Positions 22,381 through 34,398 are shown, counted from the stretch's first letter. The stretch is 64,000 nucleotides of DNA from Zygaena filipendulae (GCA_907165275.2 OU015659.1:9218501-9282500), one strand, 5' to 3'. A program made the numbers and translations. The notes: a model not told the origin generated them from the letters alone.

Positions 22381-23780
22381 TTTAAACTGTGTTTATTTTA
22401 AAATTATCTATTGAATAAACTTATTAAACTTATTATTTTGGTTGATTAAATTATCGAAATGGATTCTATTTTCCTTTCCTATGACGGTCCCGCAAATTTT
22501 TTTTTTGTTGTATATTTTCAATATACCATACATTCACCCCCACGTCTACAGTTTTTGTAAACTTTCTTTTACAACATCAATGCTAATAAAAGGAAAATCA
22601 CAGATCCGTTTACATTGCTCGCTTATATTCAGAAAAACCTCAAATAGAAAATCGTACTTATACTGGGATTGCGAACTTCTGGTGGTAAGCCTGCATCGAC
22701 CCGCTGCAATCCAATGACATAGTTAAAAGTTCTCAGTATTGAGGTTTTTAAAAGTGATTTAAAATGAAAACTATTCACGTCTGAGTTGCAATTGTAAGTA
22801 GGTATACTTGCAGTTTAATATCATCGACTAGGGGTGGGCAGGATTGTTCGGTCGTGCCTCTCGTTTTTCCAAGAGAAGTTTGAACCAAATTGGATTGTGG
22901 CTTTGAAGCCCACCTACACTCGGTCCTCTTTTAATATCACTACAACCACAGGCTCAAGATGCTGGGGTTTATCATCAGCGGTTCAACAAAAAGTAAAGTT
23001 ATACTGTACCTATATTAAATATTTTGTTGACGGCAAACCGTGAGCAGGATCTTAAGTGAATTTTCCACCGGTTAAATTTGCTCCCTATAGGATAACAATT
23101 CACTCATTATTATTGCAGTTGTATCGTTTTCATTTCGGAGAATCGGTTGTTCTGCCATACTTTGTAGAAGGAAACCTATTCTCACTTTGTTTATTATTAC
23201 TTTAACGTCGATCGGACTAAGAGTTGAGACAAGTCGTCATGATAAATTTTACATTTAGTGAAACATTTTCAACGATTGTATATCTTAATACGAGGTAACG
23301 AAATTGGAGTAAAGTTTTACATTAAAAAAAACAAATTTTACCAAATGTATCATTTAGTAAGACCTACCTATCTAATGATTTATACCTATGTGAAATATGT
23401 AGGTATATTTTATTACTATACGAGCCCATACCATATGTTAGGTTCTTTATTGTCCTTTTCAAACTTATTCCTAAGTTATTTTAATCATTAATTTTCTTAA
23501 GCATAAAGTCGAAATCATTTTAGTGCCACTATGCAAAAGTCTTAGCCAGTAAAATTGTAAATTGGACCTGTATGAAATTTAAATTTTGTACATCTAAGAA
23601 AGCTGAACTGAATACTGTAAAGAAACCACACTGTGCACAAAATCAACTACGAATCCATGTTTACTGCCTTATAAGTTTAAATTGTTTATTAATAAATGTT
23701 TTACGTGTTTTGCCCATATTTTGCACTATAAATGTAGGTTAGATAATATCTATAGTATAAAAAATTATTAAGTTCTTTTT
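22381..23780. other. Intergenic DNA
   Basis: Several frames of 69-91 codons occur but none resembles a known family or shows coding composition. No repeat recognised. Confidence 0.4.
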
Positions 23781-24955
23781 TTTAACTGACTTCAAAAAGG
23801 AGGAGGTTATTATTAATTCAAATGTTTGTATTTTTTTTTTGTGAATTTGGTTTTGTTTTAAATGGTGAATTTGGTTCGCAGTAGGTAGCGGTTTTTAATG
23901 ATGTTTCGAACAGATAACTTTAGTGTCCGCGGAGCATTCCGAGAAATTCATTCAGCGATAGCGAAATAAATATATTGTACATACTATTTATTTTGCTTAA
24001 GACTAGCTAAATGCTTGCAATATGCGAAAGTTCATAAGGAAAAATTATTTTGTTTGGTATTGGATAAGTCCCCCAATTATAAAAGATTGTATTAAATATT
24101 AGGACACTGTCATTACGGATAAAAGCGATCTCATTTGGAAACGCCTCCGTTACTCAGCTTCATTCAATTCACGTCAAGTGAAATACGGGAACGCCTACCG
24201 CGGCACCACCACTGAATTTATAATATTTAAGGAAGAGGAACTAAATTCAACTGACGGAGCTATTCTGTAAATTAATGAGAATTTCACTTCAATTTTAACA
24301 TTTCCTTACTACTTTTGATCATAGGTAATAACAATAAGTCATACACAAAAATATTTTGTACAAAAAACTGAAACACTCGCTATTGGGCAACGTGTATTAT
24401 TGCCCACGTGTGTGAGCGAGATAGAATACACTAATGAGTGGAAGCTTAGACTTTTTAAATTTTAAAAATAAATATAAAAAAATATTTTTATATTTTTCTA
24501 AAAATTTCCAAATAATAATACGTGGATATACTAAACTCTATTATTTATAGTATTTTATAAATAATACTTGTTGAATGCTGGGAAATTATCACACAGCGAA
24601 CCTGATCTCAAAATAAAGAGACCTTGTACTATAAGTACCTACCAGACAACTGATAATATATGCTTTTTTCAAATACATTCTGTACACCCAGATATACCTA
24701 ACGAAAACATGACATCTGCATAAATACGTAAAATCATAAACAAAATTTGAATTAAAAAAACAATAGAGAAGTAGCGTAGGTACATATTCCAGTGTATTTT
24801 AAAGATATTATAATATGGGCTACTTAAACAAATTAAAAAAGGGCAAAAAATGCATAAATTAAGTAAATTACGTAACTGAATTATGAGGTAACAAACGTAA
24901 AAAAAACTACGCGTCGAATGGAGAACCTCCTCCTTTAGGGAAGTCGGTTAAAAAA
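23781..24955. mobile_element. Putative element bounded by AACCGACTTCAAAAAGGAGG repeats
   Basis: TTAACTGACTTCAAAAAGGA at the left is inverted relative to CTCCTTTAGGGAAGTCGGTTAAAA at the right, 1.17 kb apart. Shorter copies of this end occur at 26935-26980 and 43002-43198. No transposase frame remains inside. The pair could also be two independent short copies. Confidence 0.5.
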
Positions 24956-25245
24956 ACAAATGCAAGTTCCCCATTTTTCGAAACGTAACCCTACAACAGA
25001 CAATGGAGTGAACAATTTTTTTACGGCGATGCAACGCGGGGCGAGTTAAGCAAGATTAATTAACTTCTATAAATGAAGACGCCGCTTGTCCACCGCAACT
25101 CATTAACGTTTCGTTGGGATCGTGTCGTGTCGGGCCGCAACAGGAAACCCAACCCAACCCAATATAAAATGAATAGACACGAGTGGTAAAAACAGTTTAA
25201 TACCTACTTTGATAGTGCATAACTTTTCCCTTTAATTCATCATAA

Positions 25246-25711
25246 CTAGCTGACCCCCGCGGTTTCACCCGCGGGAATTCTGGGTTAAAAAGTACCCTAT
25301 GTCGCTTAGGATCACTGAAGCTTCTTGTAAGTGAATGAATTAAAATCGGTTCAGTAGATCCAGAGATTACCCCCGACAACCTCACAAAATCATAATCTTC
25401 GGAGTTCCCGCGGGAATTCCAGGCTAAAAAGTACCCTATGTCACTCAAGATCACTGTAGCTTCCTGTACGTGAAAGAATTTTTAAAATCTGTTCGCTAGA
25501 TCCAGAGATAGCTGTTTCCTCGTGGTTTTACCCGCGGGAAGTTCGGAGCTCCCGCGGGAATTCCGGAATAAAAGTACCCTATAACACTCAGGATCACTGC
25601 AGCTTCCTATAAGTGAAAGAATTTACAAAATCGGCTCAGTATATCCAGAGATTACCCCTTACGACGTTACAAACTCACAAACTTTTGCTCTGTATAATAT
25701 TAGTAGGGAGA
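25246..25711 (-). mobile_element. Helitron-like element with triplicated interior
   Basis: The minus-strand 3' end (ACTAGCTGACCCCCGCGG) and a TC start (CTCCCTACTAATATTATA) frame it. Between them the unit from GGAATTCC through AAAAGTACCCTATG, GATCACTG.AGCTTC and GATCCAGAGAT occurs three times (about 25272-25372, 25396-25512, 25550-25654). Confidence 0.8.
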
Positions 25712-26030
25712 TATTGAAAGTTGGATGAATGGATGATTTTTATTTTGTTTTTAATTGACTGTAATTTGCCGACGCACTGACGGATCATATCATAATGATC
25801 ATGCGACTCTCCTTTGCCGTTGACGGCCCGCTTAAAACACGATTTACTCAAAATTTCTCCAGTGTGGGTTAACACACTATTGCTTATCTATGTCCATATA
25901 AAGGTTATTCCCCAAATAGCACGCGGTTTTTTCGCGAATGATCAACGGTTTTTTTTATATAGTACCTAGATATTTTTACTTTTCTATCTAATCTAATAAT
26001 CGTTTCCAATTACTTATTTATCCTACTAAT
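25712..26030. other. Intergenic DNA
   Basis: No gene or repeat recognised. Confidence 0.35.
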
Positions 26031-26176
26031 ATTATAAATGTGAAAGTGTGGATGTTTGGATGTTTAGATGTTAGGATGTTTGTTACTCAATCACGCAAAA
26101 ACGGCTGAACATGTACGGCGTAAAAGCATGACAAACAAACAAACAAACAAACTCACTTTCGAATTTATAATAGTAA
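26031..26176. mobile_element. Two truncated Helitron 5' ends, head-to-head
   Basis: A plus-strand 5' end (TCCTACTAATATTATAAATG to CACGCAAAAACGGCTGAAC) ends at about 26111. It then joins a minus-strand 5' end (ACAAACAAACAAACTCACTT, TTTATAATAGTAAT). No 3' hairpin exists on either side. Confidence 0.7.
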
Positions 26177-26640
26177 TTAGTAACGATTGATTATATACTT
26201 AATTTCTCGTACACAGGTCACTTTTTGTATTAAAATATTTTTTTAGAACATTAAGTAATATTATAGCGTTCATTCTAATCATTTTTAAATTGGATAATTC
26301 ATTTTTGAAATAAAAAAATTTCAATCATTTCGAATGTTTTTATTAATAAATGCACTTTGGTTGCTTGACTGTTAAGCCACAGAGATATGTTGCCAACTCA
26401 GCTACACAGTGAATTCTAGAAGCGGAGTTTCAAAAAGGCGGGTAAGAACAAATACCATCTAAGTCGGAACATGTCAGGGAATGGAGCATCTTTTAGATTT
26501 CACTGTAAAACTGTTAGAGATGCTCGAAAGAAAATTCTTTAGATACCTACATGGTTGAATATTACCTATACGAGTACATAGTTAGGTGGATTTCAACCGA
26601 ATTCATTCACCACAGTTAAATCTTTTTAAATAAATGATTA

Positions 26641-26882
26641 TCTTAATATATATAAATCACGTGTCACGTTGTTTGTCCGCGATGGACTCCGATACTACTG
26701 AACGAATTTTGATAAAATTTTGTAACCATTTATAATATGATCCAACTTAAAAGATAGGATAGTTATTATCCCGGAATTCCCACAGGAACTCCGGCACTAA
26801 TGCGGGGAACAACTGTCAGGGTACAAAGAAGGACATAGAGTACCTTTTTCCCGGAATTCCCGCGGAAACGGAAGTCAGCTAG
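26641..26882 (+). mobile_element. Helitron-like element, TATATATAAATCACGTGTC subtype
   Basis: It starts TCTTAATATATATAAATCAC and includes TTGTTTGTCCGCGATGGAC. The family tail appears twice, first degenerate (TCCGGCACTAATGCGGGG) and then with the AGCTAG end before T. Confidence 0.65.
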
Positions 26883-26934
26883 TATCCAATAAAAACAAAC
26901 AAGTGAACAAAACTTAACAAAAACAAACAGGTAC

Positions 26935-26980
26935 GCGTCGAATTGAGAACTTCCTCCTTTTTTGAAGTCGGTTAAAAATC
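26935..26980. mobile_element. Single end of the AACCGACTTCAA element
   Basis: GCGTCGAATTGAGAACTTCC and TTTTTTGAAGTCGGTTAAAA match the right end of the 43002-43198 element. Confidence 0.5.
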
Positions 26981-27087
26981 AAATCTATTCTATTTACTTA
27001 TAATAATTATAACAGGATAGAAAATAGCTACATAACGTAACGTAAACTTTAATAGTGTAAATCTTTACTGTGTAGGTAATATTCAAA

Positions 27088-27309
27088 ATGCTATTCCTCC
27101 GTAACAAAATACGTATCTGCTATCTGACGTGTGGCAACACTAACTGTAGAGTGGTCGTGAAATCTCAGAGTGCATTAGTTCGATTACATTCCCCATCCGA
27201 TCTCGTGTGCGCGGTAGATATTCCGTTGTCGTACCTACTTCGTATTACATGTCTCGAATGGGAAAGGTTAAAATGGATCCGACGATATTATCACAAACTT
27301 GTTTCATGA
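27088..27309 (+). other. Open frame of 73 codons, not supported as a gene
   Basis: The stretch is slightly richer in G+C than its flanks and open, but I find no family resemblance and no splice or polyadenylation context. Noted only as a gap description. Confidence 0.2.
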
Positions 27310-27357
27310 ATTTACCTAAAATATCTAGTAATATCAGATACTCAGTTTGAAAACTTA

Positions 27358-27708
27358 TACAACGTGTTAATGAATTAACTGAAAACTAGAAAGTAGTTTG
27401 CTCAGAATCAACTAGCGAATCGATCGCACTAGGTTTTAATATAGGTTAGATTTTTAAATTTTCACTAGCCCATGTCTAAATTATTTATAATACAATATTT
27501 GTCGCGTACACTGCCCGCAGCAAAAAATAACGAACCGGTAGGCGCAGGCGTAGCGCTTGGAATTTCGTAGATAGGTCACCTCCAAACTAATGTTGAATAA
27601 CTTTTAAAGTATAAACTTTTCCGATATAAAATATATTTTAATCATATTATTGTTTATTTTTTTAAATGGGGTGTATCAGGTTTTCAGCTAATTCATTAAC
27701 ACGTTGTA
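27358..27708. mobile_element. TIR element TACAACGTGTTAATGAATT, copy 1
   Basis: 19-bp perfect terminal inverted repeats (TACAACGTGTTAATGAATT and its complement) are flanked by TA on both sides, as for Tc1/mariner-type insertion. The inside is non-coding. A second copy lies at 30662-31294. Confidence 0.75.
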
Positions 27709-27817
27709 TATTAAATATACATATTAATGAATGAAATTCTTGTTTTCGTTCCTGATTTCGTTTGTAAGTGAGATGAACCCACCACGCAACAACCTTAACA
27801 AACGCATGCGGTACCTA

Positions 27818-28037
27818 TCCTACTAATATTATAAACGCGAAAGTTTGTAAGTATGTATGGATGGATGGATGGATGGACGTTTGTTACTCTTTCACGCAAA
27901 AACTACTGGATGAATTTAAATTAAACTTTACAAATAATATAGCTTATACATCGGATTAACACATAGGGTACTTTTTATCCCGGAATTCCCGCGGGAACTC
28001 TGAAATTAACGCAAATGAAACCGCGGGGCACAACTAG
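27818..28037 (+). mobile_element. Helitron-like element, GGATGGATGGATGG subtype
   Basis: A|TCCTACTAATATTATAAACG start, (GGAT)n run, CTACTGGATGAATTTAAATT core and GGGGCACAACTAG end before T. Confidence 0.8.
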
Positions 28038-28689
28038 TATATTATATAGGTTTGAAATGTGAGTTTCTCTCGAAGTTTTAATGATCTGTTAACATGTTTA
28101 CCAATAAAAACTTTGAACTTTGACAACCTTACATTCTTGGGAAAAAATGACAATAAAATAAGTTACAGAGAGCTTACTGCTATAACTTACTACCGTCTCA
28201 TTTTACTTACCGTAATATAAAGTAGTAATATAAGTTTCCAAGGGCAGGTACTGAAATTCGCAAGAGCAACAACTAGTTTTTGATATAGCTTTATTTACTT
28301 TTTAATTTTTATTTATAAGTTTATCACCGTATTTGTCATATTTTGTCAGCCATGTAAAATGTAAAAACCATTGTGGAATGTCCATTTGTCGCCAATTTAT
28401 TCACTGCAACGATTTCATTGTAAAAAAAATCGACCAGATTTCCCGAGCATTGCGGCGGCTGATGGAATAATAAAAGTGTGGATATTTTCATGCAACTCAC
28501 ATCCGGCGTTGCCAAGCTAAAAATTCAACAGCGCCATTAAAATTAATGTATCGATACAATACTATGCATTATGCAACCCTTTTCCACAATTCATTCGAAC
28601 TGTCATACGCTGAGGTCATACGTTATATGTATATTAAAAAAAACACAAATATGACATTTGGTTCATGGATTTATAGTCAACAAGCTTTA
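28038..28689. other. Intergenic DNA
   Basis: No gene or repeat recognised. Confidence 0.35.
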
Positions 28690-28845
28690 CCCACGTAAAT
28701 TTCAAAATTCCCTCTGGAGCTCTTTGTTCTGGTTACATTCTATCTAATTGTCAAATTTTATCGAAATCTGTTCAGCAGTGTAGGCATGAAATAGCAACAG
28801 AAAAATAAAATTACTTTCGCATTTATAATACCTTATTAGTTTTAA
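28690..28845 (-). mobile_element. Eroded Helitron fragment
   Basis: ATTCCCTCTGGAGCTCT, TTTTATCGAAATCTGTTCAG and TTACTTTCGCATTTATAATA follow the minus-strand family order. The 3' terminus is not preserved. Confidence 0.5.
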
Positions 28846-28956
28846 AGTACCTTTTAATTAAGTAACGTAACTTAAGTGACTGTGTTTGTTTGGATTCCAT
28901 CAAAATGTTGAAAGCCGTTATTCGAGTACTCTCCGAGGCCCAGGTAGGTAATTTAA

Positions 28957-29185
28957 TCTATACTAACAATATTATAAAGAGGTAAAGTCTGTGAACTGTG
29001 TGTTTGTGAATTGTGAGTTTGTGACGTTGTAGGGGTAATCTCTGGATCTACTGAACCGATTTTGAAAATTATTTCACTTAGGTATAAGAAGGTATGGGAG
29101 TTTTGAGTGGCATAGAGTACTTTTTACCCCAAATTCCCACTGGAACTCGGCAGTTACCGCGAGTGAAATCTCGGGGGACAGCTAG
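28957..29185 (+). mobile_element. Helitron-like element, TGTGAATTGTGAGTTTGTG subtype
   Basis: A|TCTATACTAACAATATTATA start, GAGGTAAAGTCTGTG, CTGAACCGATTTTGAAAA and ATCTCGGGGGACAGCTAG end before T. This resembles the Lep1-type Helitrons described from Lepidoptera. Confidence 0.75.
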
Positions 29186-29199
29186 TCAATAATAAAACC

Positions 29200-29335
29200 A
29201 GAAACTGACTGACTGTAGGTGCAATGTGCACTAAAAAAAAAATTTTTGAAAATTCAACCCAAATTGCAAAGTCTGTACGGAAAAATTTCGCGGGAACTCC
29301 GATATTTTCGCGGGTGAAACCGCGCGGGACAGCTA
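29200..29335 (+). mobile_element. Helitron 3'-end fragment
   Basis: GCGGGAACTCCGATATTTTC, CGCGGGTGAAACCGCGCGGG and ACAGCTAAT form a diverged 3' end. Upstream sequence (CTGACTGACTGTAGG) is only loosely similar to the family. Confidence 0.5.
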
Positions 29336-29878
29336 ATACTTAGGTACATTTTAGTAGAATCTATCGGAAATTGTTCTAGAATTAAACGATCCTCAGCTAC
29401 TCACGGATGCTATTAGGTATAGCGTTCTAAAATGACATGGCATAAATTTTTACCGCAGACACGATTCAATAGGTTCACAAAATAAAATCCTTTTAAAAGA
29501 GGTAACTTTTTCGTTGTTAAATTGATATACCTAATTCCCAAATAGGTTAGGATCGCAGTGACCTTTTTTAAAACATACCATAACAAAGAGCTATAATGTT
29601 GGATTTGTACTATTCCACCAGCACGCAGTCCGAGAACATAAATATATATATTATGATGGATGAAAAATTAACGCCCACATTCTGCCTTTAAATTCATTAT
29701 GAACAAGATTTTCTTTAGGTGTGCACTCAGATCTTAAACACAAAGGATATGGCATTTTTTTATCATTGCATTTGCACGATGCAAAATGTTGCACAGTGCG
29801 CACTAGTCACGTTATCTTCACAGAAGTTTTCAATGCCTACTACCTTTTACCTACAGATTCATATTTTTTTAGTTTAAA
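29336..29878. other. Intergenic DNA
   Basis: Nothing recognised. Confidence 0.35.
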
Positions 29879-30190
29879 CTAGCTGTGCCCCGTGGTTTCA
29901 CCCGCGTGAGTTTCGGAATTCCCGCAGGAACTATTTTTTTCTAAAATAAGAGTAGCCTAAGTTACTGCTTATAACGTCAGCTATCTGCCATTGAAAGTCC
30001 CGTTAAAATCGGGCCAGCCGTTTCAGATTAGCCGGAACAGACAGACAGACAGAAAAAACTAAAAAAAAAAAATTGTAAGTACCGTATATACATTCATATG
30101 CATTTAGTGAAAAGCTGGAATTACAAACAGACACTTCAATTATATTTATATGTATGTAACTATGTATGTATAAAGTATAGATGTTAAAAA
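29879..30190 (-). mobile_element. Helitron-like element, GTCTGTCTGTTCCGGCTAAT subtype
   Basis: The minus-strand 3' end (CTAGCTGTGCCCCGTGG), GGAATTCCCGCAGGAAC, AGATTAGCCGGAACAGACAG and CATATGCATTTAGTG match the copy at 6529-6795. The 5' boundary is approximate. Confidence 0.65.
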
Positions 30191-30371
30191 ATATAATCAA
30201 AATAAAAGAAAATACTATTCGGGTTGCATCGTTTGGTTTGGTTTAGTTGGTAGTTGTGAAGTTATTGTGTTGTTAAGTAACAAAAGGTTCGTCTCGTAGT
30301 TCTTAAGTTCGCAATAGGCATGAGGTGAGGCCGGGTAGAAAAGTCAAAATTATATTTCATGTTACCGTTAT

Positions 30372-30506
30372 ATTTTCCCATGGGAATTCCGAGATGAAAG
30401 TACCTACCCTATGTTCTTTCTTTACCCCTGACAACGTTTATGCAAAATTTCATGACAATTTTACAATCAAAACAAACCAACTCCCATTCGCATTTATAAT
30501 GGTAAA
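30372..30506 (-). mobile_element. 3'-truncated Helitron
   Basis: TTCCCATGGGAATTCCGAGA, CCCTATGTTCTTTC, CCTGACAACGTTTATGCAAA and TTCGCATTTATAATGG follow the minus-strand family. The hairpin and CTAG are absent. Confidence 0.55.
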
Positions 30507-30661
30507 GATAACGTAAAAAAGGATAAAAATATGTTTTCAATATTTTTATGAATTTTTTTCTACCTGACGGACTGAAAACTACAAATTTATTCACCTAACC
30601 CATCATAATTTGCCTATAATTGGATTTGCATTGTGGCATGTAATGTACTCACGACACTTTA

Positions 30662-31294
30662 TACAACGTGTTAATGAATTAACTGAAAACTAGAAAGTGC
30701 TCAGAATCAATAATAAAAGAGTAGATTCCGCGATTCTGTACATTGAATATTTTTGACAAATTTTGACAGGGAGTGATAAAAGAAGAGTAGATAACTAACC
30801 ACAAAAAAAGAGTTTTTAAAATTCTTTTCTGTCTGTCTCTCTATTCGCGATAATCTCAGAACCTACTGAACTGATTTTTCATGCGATTTTCACAGGTAGA
30901 TTAAGCTAAACCTGGAGCTACATTTATAGGCTTCGTTTCATTTAAATCGGATGTTGGGAAAAAAAGTTGTCATACAAAAACGTTTCATGCGGGTGAAACC
31001 GCAGGGCACAGCTAGTGTTTTAATATAGTTTATATTTTTTCACTTTTACTAGCCCATGTCTAAATTATTTATAATAGAATATTTGGCGCGTACGCCGCCC
31101 GCAGCAAAAAAAATCGAACCGGTAAGCGCGGGCGTAGCGCTTGGAATTTCGTAGATAGGTTACCTCCAAACTAATGTTGAATAACTTTAAAAGTATAAAT
31201 TTTTTCGGCATAAAATATATTTTAATCATATTATTGTGTATTTTTTTTTAAAAGTGGTATTTCAGGTTTTCAATAAATTCATTAACACGTTGTA
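30662..31294. mobile_element. TIR element TACAACGTGTTAATGAATT, copy 2, with nested Helitron
   Basis: It has the same 19-bp inverted termini and internal sequence (CTAGCCCATGTCTAAATTAT, GGCGTAGCGCTTGGAATTTC) as the copy at 27358-27708. About 300 bp of foreign DNA lies near its left side, ending in GGGCACAGCTAG at about 31016. Confidence 0.75.
30711..31016 (+). mobile_element. Helitron nested in the TIR element
   Basis: Sequence absent from the sister TIR copy runs from about AATCA|ATAATAAAAGAG to the hairpin GCGGGTGAAACCGC and CACAGCTAG before T. Internal landmarks are TCTGTCTGTCTCTCTATTCG and CTGAACTGATTTTTCATG. Roughly 20 bp of the host element are missing at the junction. Confidence 0.7.
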
Positions 31295-31296
31295 TA

Positions 31297-32903
31297 TAAT
31301 ATTTTATAATGTAAATCTGTTGACCAATAAATAAATAAATAAATAATTCAGGCGATTATAATTAAAATACAAACATGAATAAAAATAGATGAGGACAATA
31401 AATAAATCATGGCATATCTTCATTCCTCTGTGATCTGTGGGTTAGCGTAATTATTTCCCTCTTACCTACCACGCTAAAGTCAAAGCTTACCCGAGTGCCT
31501 CGTCAGGAGCTGTGTGAAATATCAGGGTAATATTTCATTATACGTGAGGTGTACAACATAGGCTTGTAACGAATACAATCCGTCTCTATCCTTTCCTTTT
31601 ACGCTGAAAATGATAGAGTGGTTGTGGATCTATACCTATATAGATACAACAAACAGCACAAGTTTTAATATAATATTATAGATAAACAAAGATAAATTGG
31701 GTAAGTTCGAATGTATCCATAGGCTGGCCCATTTCAAATCTCGCTTTACATTATTAACTTCGTAGCATTTAAGTACGTAGCTTATTTTTGTAAATGCATG
31801 CCGTGTACGTAGCCTCATCTACGCACGTGCTACGCGACTACGACGCGACGCTAGCCGGCGAGCGTGGCGATCAGAACAAAATTTTAAATAATTATATAGG
31901 AGCAAGTACATAGTTATAATATTACATTTGAGCATATAGTGTTCATTTTATCTTTGTAATGGAATTTCAGGCTTATTACCTACATTGAGCGTCAAATTAC
32001 GTTAAGTAAATCTATTTTTATTAGGCTCATGCGGGTTGAAACTACAGTTTAATGTGTCATAGACTGTGCTCTTGGAGGACACTGATAGAAATAGCTGAAG
32101 ATATCATGTTATATGTACAACTACAACATATATAATTAATATAAAAAAACAACACTCCGAAAGCTTATTATTGTCCAAAATAGTATACACAACCAAATGC
32201 ACTTTTAACGGTTTTTTATCAACAAGAATCAAATATCAGAACCTATGTCTTTAATTCGCACCAAAAATTCTGCAGCTACTCGAAAACGGTAGAATAATTA
32301 GTTCACGAGAAACTTTTAATAGGTGTTAAATAAACGAATATAACTTCTATTTTCCTTGTATTCTCTTACTTTCTTCTATTTATATTATGTAGATGATTCT
32401 AGCTAATTGCCTCAGACAAAGTTGGAAAATAAAATATCGACGTAGGTACTTTTTATCTTTGAAAGATAGTACAATGTTGCTGGCACAAAATAAAATTGCG
32501 AATAATTTTATTCTAAAACACTGAACCACCCCGCCTCCTTGATTACAACTCACACTGGCATTATGGGGCGTTAAATTATATTTTGGGTTCGCCTCACGTC
32601 GGGCGAAATAAAAAGAAATGCCCCGTTTCCAACAAGCGAGGACTGCGCCACGTAATTACGATGTGATCCTGTAATAAAGTCTTCGCTAAATTCTCTTTCT
32701 GCGCTATGCTGATAAACGAAAACTAAAATAATGAGAGAACACCAGCTATAAACTAATGCAAAGCTTGGCTTTTTGCAGTTTTTCACGGTAAAAGGGGGAA
32801 TGTTAGTTCTTTAGTTGTGTAGATTGACACGTTCGTTCCGGCACTCGCCTACAATATTCTTAAATTAAATACATATTTATTCCACTCGCTCTCCTTTTTT
32901 ATA
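31297..32903. other. Intergenic DNA
   Basis: No gene recognised. There is an (ATAA)n microsatellite at about 31326-31346 and a GC-rich block with CTACGCG repeats at 31815-31870. A 71-codon frame at 32571-32786 has no family resemblance. Confidence 0.4.
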
Positions 32904-33498
32904 AAGGGTCTTTCAATAAGGACGGGTCGATTTTGACATGAAATAAAAAAGGCCGTGTGTGAGATTTTAACGATTTTTTTTTTTTATTTGAAAGAGCTAT
33001 ATATGCCATTATGTGTGGAAAATCACATCGTTTAAATGTCCGCCGCGGCTTCTCACGGTGGCACGAATTCGAGTTGTCCAATGTTCAACAACTCTGCTGC
33101 ATAGTTCGGGTTGAATTTCAGCGATAGCCTGAGCTATGTTGACTTTAAGGGCATCGGTCGATTGTGGCTTATTGGTATAGACCTGCGACTTAAGAAAACC
33201 CCACAAAAAAAAGTCTAAAGGTGATAAGTCGAATTTGGCCACCAAACGTTGGAGAGTCGACTTTGAAGGACCACCTCGTCTGCCGTAAAATGGGCGCAAT
33301 GCACGTAACGTTTGCACTAACGAACACTCATTTTGGTAATACATTTTTAACATTTGGACGTGTTGCTCAACCGTGTAACTTGCCATGGTGATTTGGCATT
33401 ACTAACTGAATAAAAAAATATAGGTTAGAAAGACGACGTTAAAACAACATGGCCGCCACAGGCTGCCAACATCGACCCGTCCCTATTGAAAGACCCTT
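32904..33498 (-). mobile_element. Internally deleted mariner-type DNA transposon
   Basis: Terminal inverted repeats of about 28 bp (AAGGGTCTTTCAATARGGAC and GGGTCGAT) are flanked by TA dinucleotides. The element is 595 bp long, against about 1.3 kb for an autonomous one. It still holds an open frame that fuses both ends of a transposase. Confidence 0.8.
33009..33386 (-). pseudogene. Mariner-type transposase remnant, in-frame internal deletion (125 aa)
   Basis: Residues 1-51 form an N-terminal helix-turn-helix region (TVEQHVQMLKMYYQNE...GGPSKSTLQRLVAKF) as in the DNA-binding part of mariner-like transposases. From residue 53 the frame continues directly with the C-terminal end of the DDE domain (LSPLDFFLWGFLKSQVY). 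The catalytic middle is gone, so it cannot cut DNA. The deletion keeps the frame, leaving a DNA-binding head joined to a short tail. It might bind the element's own ends and repress it, but this is only inference. Confidence 0.75.
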
Positions 33499-34245
33499 TA
33501 GTTAAGGTGCATAGTTGCTAACAGACTAGTTAGTTTTACAATTAATTTCGATTTATAGTTTTGGGTATGCTTTCAATAAAATATATATAATTATATACAT
33601 CTAATAGATACCTGGTTTGTCCTGTAAGATACATATATTTAAATGTGGAAACTAGTTGTTATTCAATATTATTGTAAATACCTACTGTAAGTTCTCCTTT
33701 TCACAACACATCAAAATCAATTGATGAGTTAGTTAGTTCAAGATATTATTCGCCCCACTCGTTGCGCTGGAAAATGAAGAAACCACAAAAATTAATCTAG
33801 ACCAATGAGTTTAATATTTTTAATTACAATTAGGTATCAATACTTGCACAATACATTTAGATTTAATGAGTTTGACGCATACTTTAATTTATACCTATAA
33901 AGTATAAATTAAAGTATGCGTCGTCATAAGGTAACCTACGTGTAGACTATGACTTATTAAAAATGCGAATGTTAGTTTGTTTGTTAGTTACGCTTTGAAA
34001 AAATCATCTGGCAACAAAAAATAAAAAAATATCAACTTCTTTTCATCAAAAGACAAACTTATAAAATAACTTAGCGTTACCTTGGTGCTTTATGATGATA
34101 CAGATATATCACAGACACATAAATGGCACTAATACGATTTTAGTTTATATTGTTTATGGTTAATGGTTAACTGATAGAGAATGCCGCATGGCATTAAGTT
34201 CGCCAATTGTACACTTTGTGCAATGAAGAACAAATAAATAAATTA
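33499..34245. other. Intergenic DNA
   Basis: No gene. ATACTTTAATTTATACCTAT at about 33880 is inverted at about 33904, making a small hairpin. A Helitron 5' fragment (AAATGCGAATGTTAGTTTGT) lies at about 33959-34000. Confidence 0.4.
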
Positions 34246-34398
34246 AATGGCTGTCCCACGCGGTTTCACCCTCGATAATTTCAGATGTCCTGCAGCAATT
34301 CCAGGATATGCATAAACCTTCCCCTTGAATCACTCTATTAGTGAAAACCGCATAAAAATCCGTTTAGAAGTATTTGAGTTTATCGCGAACTATCGCCA
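34246..34398 (-). mobile_element. Helitron copy, head-to-head partner
   Basis: GGCTGTCCCACGCGGTTTCA at the 3' end, TCCTGCAGCAATTCCAGGAT, and AGTTTATCGCGAACTATCGC near the 5' end. It belongs to the same subtype as the next element and points the other way. Confidence 0.6.

Noticed and set aside
23258..23491. 77-codon frame and neighbours at 22442 and 22834
   Set aside because: They are AT-rich, Tyr/Phe/Ile-biased translations without motif or conserved neighbour.
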